Below, one piece after another: positions 14,340 to 18,414 of a stretch of DNA of 18,414 nucleotides. How positions within the stretch are numbered: the stretch's first letter is position 1; every line of letters begins with the position of its first letter. The notes below the pieces were generated by a model that had not been told where the DNA came from, did not search any database, and saw only the letters and a list, made by a program, of their open reading frames with translations. Source of the DNA: Comamonas sp. (lineage in GTDB: Bacteria; Pseudomonadota; Gammaproteobacteria; Burkholderiales; Burkholderiaceae_C); assembly GCA_018384835.1 (NCBI GenBank), contig JAHAYB010000266.1, positions 1 to 18,414 on the forward strand, written 5' to 3'. The position numbers and the translations under genes are program-made.

Positions 14340-14377
14340 CAGGCAGTCGGGTGCAAACCCCAATCGACCCTGTTTTT
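14340..14377 (+). terminator. Multi-stem, T-tailed structure before livH (attenuator-like)
   Basis: CAGG (14340-14343) pairs with CCTG (14369-14372). GTC (14346-14348) pairs with GAC (14366-14368). An inner GGGT-GCAA-ACCC hairpin (14349-14360) has a GNRA tetraloop. TTTTT follows at 14373-14377. This has the form of an intrinsic terminator inside the livH leader, 46 bp before the gene. If transcription starts at the TATGAT box upstream, it could act as a regulated attenuator. Confidence 0.5.
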
Positions 14378-14422
14378 ACTCCTTCTTAACATGCACGCCT
14401 GCTCAACCACAGGATCGGCTTC

Positions 14423-15460
14423 ATGGATTTTTCAATAGCCTTAATTTTGAGCCAAGACGGCATCACCAACGGCGCGATTTACGCGCTGTTGGCGCTGGCC
14501 TTGGTGTTGGTGTTCGCCGTCACGCGGGTAATTTTTATCCAGCAAGGTGAATTTGTTTCTTATGGCGCTTTGACTATGGCCATGGTGCAGACTGGGGGCA
14601 TTCCAGCAACAACCTGGCTGTTGCTGGGCATGGGGGTGGTGGTCACCATTTTGGATGGCGGCGCTGCCCTAAAAAAAGGCCAAATGCGCAAGGCCGCAGG
14701 TGTGGCCGGCTGGAATTTGCTCTACCCCCTGGTGCTGGCGGGTCTGCTGGCTAGTATGTCGGTCAACACCTTGCCGTTGGCGATACAGGTGCTAGTGGCG
14801 CTGGCCATTGTGGTTCCCATGGGGCCGATGATGTACCGCCTGATGTACCAGCCCATTGCCTCTGCGCCGGTGCTGATTCTGTTGATTGTTTCTGTTGCCT
14901 TGCACTTGGCGATGGTGGGCTTGGGCCTGTTGTTCTTTGGTGCAGAAGGCCAGCGCACCCCTGCTTTTAGCGATGCCAACTTTGACATTGGCCCGCTGAT
15001 GGTCAGCGGCCAAACCCTGTGGGTGATTGCCGTGGCTATTTTGCTGATTGTGGCGCTGTACCAGTTCTTTGAGCGCTCGCTCTACGGCAAGGCGCTGCGT
15101 GCTGCCGCCTTGAACCGTGTGGGTGCGCAGTTGATGGGTATTTCCCCCGCCCTGGCTGGCAAGCTGACGTTTTTGCTGGCGGCGTTTATCGGGGCGCTAT
15201 CGGGTGTGCTGATTGCGCCTATCACCACTATTTACTACGACACCGGCTTTTTGATTGGCCTCAAAGGCTTTGTGGCAGCCATTATTGGTGGCCTAGCTAG
15301 CTACCCGCTGGCAGCGGCAGGCGCTATTGCTGTGGGGCTGCTGGAGGCGTTTGCCTCGTTCTGGGCCAGTGCTTATAAGGAAGTCATTGTGTTTACCCTG
15401 ATCATTCCCGTACTACTGTGGCGCTCCTTGAGCACCCACCATGTGGAGGAAGAGGAATGA
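14423..15460 (+). CDS. livH: Branched-chain amino-acid-type ABC transporter inner-membrane permease, LivH type
   Basis: This is one of the two membrane subunits that form the import channel. The 345 residues are strongly hydrophobic, with about eight membrane segments. They open with the LivH hallmark [20 protein letters not shown] and VIFIQQGEFVSYGALTMA. The cytoplasmic coupling loop is FERSLYGKALRAAALNRVGAQLMGI, followed by FLLAAFIGALSGVLIAPI, GLKGFVAAIIGGLASYPLAA and a Glu-rich C-terminal tail (EEEE). It is longer than many LivH proteins because of a stretch around residues 65-110 (GGAALKKGQMRKAAGVAGW plus hydrophobic segments). AGGA lies 8 nt before the ATG. Its stop overlaps the next start (ATGA), so it is translationally coupled to the livM-livG fusion. 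Confidence 0.92.
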   Translation: MDFSIALILSQDGITNGAIYALLALALVLVFAVTRVIFIQQGEFVSYGALTMAMVQTGGIPATTWLLLGMGVVVTILDGGAALKKGQMRKAAGVAGWNLLYPLVLAGLLASMSVNTLPLAIQVLVALAIVVPMGPMMYRLMYQPIASAPVLILLIVSVALHLAMVGLGLLFFGAEGQRTPAFSDANFDIGPLMVSGQTLWVIAVAILLIVALYQFFERSLYGKALRAAALNRVGAQLMGISPALAGKLTFLLAAFIGALSGVLIAPITTIYYDTGFLIGLKGFVAAIIGGLASYPLAAAGAIAVGLLEAFASFWASAYKEVIVFTLIIPVLLWRSLSTHHVEEEE

Positions 15461-17250
15461 GAGCCGATCGTTTACTGCTAGGCGTTTTCTTCGCCTTACT
15501 CTTGGTGCTGCCTGCGGTGCTGCCACCGTTTTATGTCACCTTGCTCAATTACATCGGCCTATACGCCATGGTGGCGTTAGGGCTGGTTTTACTCACAGGC
15601 GTGGGCGGCTTGACCAGCTTTGGTCAGGCAGCTTTTGTTGGCCTGGGTGCTTACACCACCGCCTTCCTGACCACGGCTACCGACCTGCCCGGCTGGATTG
15701 CCTGGGCCAGTAACTCGCCCTGGATTGCGCTGGTGATTGGCTTGGTGATTACCGCCTCAGTAGCGTTGATTTTGGGCGCGTTGACGCTCAAACTATCCGG
15801 CCACTTCCTACCCCTGGGCACGATTGCCTGGGGTATCAGCCTGTACTACCTGTTTGGCACCATGGAGAGCCTGGGCGGCCACACCGGTATCAGCGGCGTG
15901 CCTGCGGTATCGCTGTTTGGCTGGACGCTGAAAGACGGCGGTCAAATCTACTACCTGATTTGGGCCTTCCTGCTGATTGCCATGCTCACCACGCACAACC
16001 TGCTCGATTCGCGTGAGGGTCGCGCCATCCGCGCCTTGAAGGGTGGCCGCATCATGGCAGAGGCTATGGGGGTGAACACCTCACGCGCTCGCACGGTGAT
16101 TTTCCTGCTGGCAGCCCTGCAAGCCTGCGCGGCTGGCTGGCTATATGCCCATATGCAGCGCTTCGTTAACCCCACCCCTTTTGGTGTGAACCTGGGTATT
16201 GAATACCTGTTCATGGCGGTGATTGGCGGTGCGGGCTACATCTGGGGCGCGTTGGTAGGCGCAACCCTGATTACCGTGCTCAAGCAATGGCTGCAAGACT
16301 TCCTGCCCCAATTGCTGGGCAGCAGCGGCAACTTTGAAGTTATCGTCTTTGGTGTGCTGATGGTGTTTGTGCTGCACTATGCGCGTGATGGCCTGTGGCC
16401 CATCTTCAAGCGCTTTGTGCCTATTCGCGCCCCGCAAAAGAAGATTGATGCCAACGCCGCTGACCTACCCCGTCGCGAGCTACCCAAAGCGGGCGAGCCT
16501 ATCCTGGTCGCCAAAGACGTAACGCGCAAGTTTGGCGGTTTGGTAGCCAACAACAATATGAGCCTGGAAGTTCACGCCGGTGAAATTCTGGCGCTGATTG
16601 GCCCCAACGGCGCGGGTAAATCGACCATGTTCAACCAGGTGTCGGGCGTGGATACCCCCACCTCGGGCGAGGTGCTCTTCCTGGGCAAATCCGTGGCTGG
16701 CCGCGATTCGCGTGAAATTGCCCGTATGGGCATGAGCCGCACCTTCCAGCACGTCAAACTGCTGCCTACCATGACTGTGCTGGAAAACGTCGCCATTGGC
16801 GCACACCTGCGCGGCAATAAAGGCGTGCTCAGTGCCGCCTGGCGCATGGATCGTGCGGAAGAAGCGCGCATCCTGAAAGAAGCCGCCCGCCAGATTGAGC
16901 GCGTCGGCCTGCAAGACCTGATGTATGAAGAAGCCGGTAGCCTGGCTTTGGGGCAGCAGCGTATTCTGGAAATTGCCCGTGCCCTGTGTGCTGACCCCTG
17001 CCTGCTGTTGCTCGATGAGCCTGCCGCTGGCCTGCGCCTGAAAGAAAAACAGGCCCTGAGCGAGCTGCTGCGCAAACTACGCGCCGAAGGCATGGCCACG
17101 CTGATTGTCGAGCACGACATGGACTTTGTGATGAATCTGGTGGACCGCATTGTGGTGATGGAGTTCGGCCAGAAAATTGCCGAAGGTCTGCCCGACGAAA
17201 TCCAGAAAAACCCAGCCGTACTCGAAGCCTATCTGGGCGGTGTGGATTGA
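15457..17250 (+). CDS. livMG: Fused LivM permease - LivG ATPase of the branched-chain amino-acid-type ABC importer
   Basis: From ATG 15457, which overlaps the livH stop as ATGA and is preceded by GGAAGAGGA, this has 597 residues. Residues 1 to about 315 are a LivM-type permease ([48 protein letters not shown], coupling loop [42 protein letters not shown]). After a polar linker (about 325-350, [20 protein letters not shown]) comes a LivG-type ATPase: Walker A GPNGAGKS (382-389), Q-loop region [10 protein letters not shown], signature [15 protein letters not shown] (from 496), Walker [11 protein letters not shown] (Asp520, Glu521) and switch His in IVEHDMDF. One polypeptide thus supplies the second permease and one ATPase. 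Such fusions occur in Burkholderiales. An upstream in-frame ATG at 15418 lies inside livH and is unlikely. Confidence 0.93.
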   Translation: MRADRLLLGVFFALLLVLPAVLPPFYVTLLNYIGLYAMVALGLVLLTGVGGLTSFGQAAFVGLGAYTTAFLTTATDLPGWIAWASNSPWIALVIGLVITASVALILGALTLKLSGHFLPLGTIAWGISLYYLFGTMESLGGHTGISGVPAVSLFGWTLKDGGQIYYLIWAFLLIAMLTTHNLLDSREGRAIRALKGGRIMAEAMGVNTSRARTVIFLLAALQACAAGWLYAHMQRFVNPTPFGVNLGIEYLFMAVIGGAGYIWGALVGATLITVLKQWLQDFLPQLLGSSGNFEVIVFGVLMVFVLHYARDGLWPIFKRFVPIRAPQKKIDANAADLPRRELPKAGEPILVAKDVTRKFGGLVANNNMSLEVHAGEILALIGPNGAGKSTMFNQVSGVDTPTSGEVLFLGKSVAGRDSREIARMGMSRTFQHVKLLPTMTVLENVAIGAHLRGNKGVLSAAWRMDRAEEARILKEAARQIERVGLQDLMYEEAGSLALGQQRILEIARALCADPCLLLLDEPAAGLRLKEKQALSELLRKLRAEGMATLIVEHDMDFVMNLVDRIVVMEFGQKIAEGLPDEIQKNPAVLEAYLGGVD

Positions 17251-17264
17251 GGGAGCGAACCAAC

Positions 17265-18035
17265 ATGACAGCAACAACAAGCAACAACACCGACAAGCCC
17301 ATTTTGGATGTCAAAGACCTGTGCGTCGCCTACGGCAAGGTAGAGGCTTTGACCAACGCCAACATCACCGTGGGCGAGGGGCAAATCGTCACCGTGATTG
17401 GGCCTAACGGCGCGGGCAAAACCACCATGCTCTCGGCCATCATGGGTGTGCTGCCCAGCAAAGGCCAAGTCACCTTTGACGGCCAGCTTGAAGCCGTGCC
17501 CGAGGTGGAGCAACTGGTCGCCCGTGGCATGAGCCTGGTGCCTGAAAAGCGCGAGCTATTCAGCGAAATGAGCGTGGAAGACAACCTCATCCTGGGTGCC
17601 TTCCAACGCTACCGCAGCGGCAAGCGCGACCATGGCGAAACCTTGGCAGAGGTGTACACCATGTTCCCCCGCCTCAAAGAGCGCAGCAAGCAAGCGGCGG
17701 GCACTATGTCCGGCGGCGAGCGCCAAATGCTGGCCGTGGGTCGCGCCCTGATGGGCAAGCCCCGCCTGCTCATGCTGGACGAGCCTAGCCTGGGGCTGGC
17801 CCCGCTTATCGTGCGTGAAATTTTCCGCATCATTGCCGAGCTGCGCCGCCGTGGTGTCTCCATCTTGCTGGTGGAGCAAAACGCCCGCGCCGCCCTGCAA
17901 GTGGCTGATTACGCCTATGTGCTAGAGACCGGCCAGGTCGCCATGCAAGGCCCCGCCCACCAACTGGCCGATGACCCCCGCGTGATTGAAGCCTACCTGG
18001 GCTTTGGCAAACACCAGGACATGCTGGCCACCTAA
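17265..18035 (+). CDS. livF: Branched-chain amino-acid-type ABC transporter ATPase, LivF type
   Basis: This is the second ATPase of the importer, a cytoplasmic protein of 256 residues from ATG 17265. GGGAG lies about 10 nt upstream; a TTG at 17247 overlaps the previous stop and is less likely. Walker A is GPNGAGKT (46-53). The LivF-typical [21 protein letters not shown] (91-111), signature [17 protein letters not shown] (146-162), Walker [14 protein letters not shown] (168-180) and switch VEQNARAAL (203-211, Gln-Asn in place of the usual His, as in LivF) are all present, as is the C-terminal IEAYLGFG. The gene follows the livM-livG fusion by 14 bp and completes the importer. Confidence 0.95.
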   Translation: MTATTSNNTDKPILDVKDLCVAYGKVEALTNANITVGEGQIVTVIGPNGAGKTTMLSAIMGVLPSKGQVTFDGQLEAVPEVEQLVARGMSLVPEKRELFSEMSVEDNLILGAFQRYRSGKRDHGETLAEVYTMFPRLKERSKQAAGTMSGGERQMLAVGRALMGKPRLLMLDEPSLGLAPLIVREIFRIIAELRRRGVSILLVEQNARAALQVADYAYVLETGQVAMQGPAHQLADDPRVIEAYLGFGKHQDMLAT

Positions 18036-18059
18036 GACCACACACCAAAGAGTTTTTTT

Positions 18060-18414
18060 ATGGAAGCCATTCGCATTCTGATGGACGAGCACCAGTCACT
18101 GGCCGCCATCATTGACGCCATTCGCCACATCATTCAGGAGATTAAGCTGGGTCGCCTGGAGCCTGACTTCCCCCTGCTGGATGCCATGGTCAATTACCTG
18201 GACGAATACCCAGAAAAGCGCCACCACCCCCGCGAAGACGTGTACCTGTTTGAGCCACTCAAAGCCCGCACCAGCGAAGGCGCAGAAGTGCTAGCTCACC
18301 TAGAGCGCGAACACGCCGCTGCAGAAGCACGCATCCAAAAGCTGGAAAAAGCCTTGCAGTACTACCGCGATGGTGCGCCTGATGGACTGGCTCAATTCTC
18401 TGATGCCTTTGATG
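18060..18414 (+). CDS. Hemerythrin-like (HHE) domain protein, 3' end outside window
   Basis: The first 118 residues are visible and the frame is still open at the window end. The chain is helical with metal-ligand residues spaced as in hemerythrin HHE domains: His11 (MDEHQSL), His55-His56 and Glu59 (EKRHHPREDVYLF), and His85 (LEREHAAAE). Such proteins carry a non-haem di-iron centre that binds O2 or reacts with NO or peroxide. The start is ATG 18060, with AAAGAG about 8 nt upstream. It follows livF by 24 bp with no hairpin, so it may be read through from the liv operon, although a functional link is not evident. Confidence 0.88.
   Translation, partial: MEAIRILMDEHQSLAAIIDAIRHIIQEIKLGRLEPDFPLLDAMVNYLDEYPEKRHHPREDVYLFEPLKARTSEGAEVLAHLEREHAAAEARIQKLEKALQYYRDGAPDGLAQFSDAFD

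Noticed and set aside
14340..14372. tRNA T-arm-like remnant (GGGTGCAAACCCC)
   Set aside because: No acceptor, D or anticodon arms can be folded around it; a leader hairpin with a GNRA loop explains it better.
15418..15456. Earlier start for the livM-livG fusion
   Set aside because: It would lie wholly inside livH and add 13 non-family residues; ATG 15457 has a ribosome site and the usual ATGA overlap.

Overview
The window is GC-rich chromosomal DNA from a Gram-negative bacterium, most likely a betaproteobacterium of the order Burkholderiales and probably of the family Comamonadaceae. This rests on the lipopolysaccharide (LPS) genes, an amgK gene divergent from lptD, a liv cassette with a fused permease/ATPase, and the general protein character. 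Genus cannot be fixed by eye. Coding density is high. There is no sign of prophage, insertion sequence, CRISPR or RNA genes.

Left block (1-4219, + strand), signalling: the C-terminal end of a methyl-accepting chemotaxis protein (MCP) finishes in a WETF tether. Its last codons overlap the start of an orphan periplasmic substrate-binding lipoprotein of the NMT1/THI5 type. Eight bases later comes a membrane HAMP-PAS-GGDEF-EAL protein whose GGDEF half looks dead and whose EAL half looks intact. No permease or ATPase accompanies the binding protein, so it looks like a ligand sensor feeding a c-di-GMP phosphodiesterase and perhaps the chemoreceptor. The layout resembles NspS/MbaA of Vibrio cholerae. 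This is the best candidate for an undescribed system here.

Gap 4220-4557: a 79-bp tandem repeat array (about 3.7 copies), built on a REP-like CCTTCGACNNCGCTCAGGG core and closed at both ends by a perfect 16-bp inverted repeat.

Envelope block (4558-12845): kdsD-kdsC-lptC (Kdo synthesis and LPS transport) run on the + strand. They converge on lptD-surA-rsmA on the - strand. amgK (amino-sugar kinase for cell-wall recycling) diverges from lptD. lptA and lptB, which usually follow lptC, and murU, which often follows amgK, are absent from their expected places.

Right block (12846-18414, + strand): a branched-chain amino-acid-type ABC importer, livK - livH - livM/G fusion - livF, then a hemerythrin-like protein cut by the window end. 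The gap in front of livK and the gap between livK and livH both hold repeated motifs and terminator-like hairpins. These suggest a regulated promoter and leader for each part, with the binding protein made in excess over the membrane complex.
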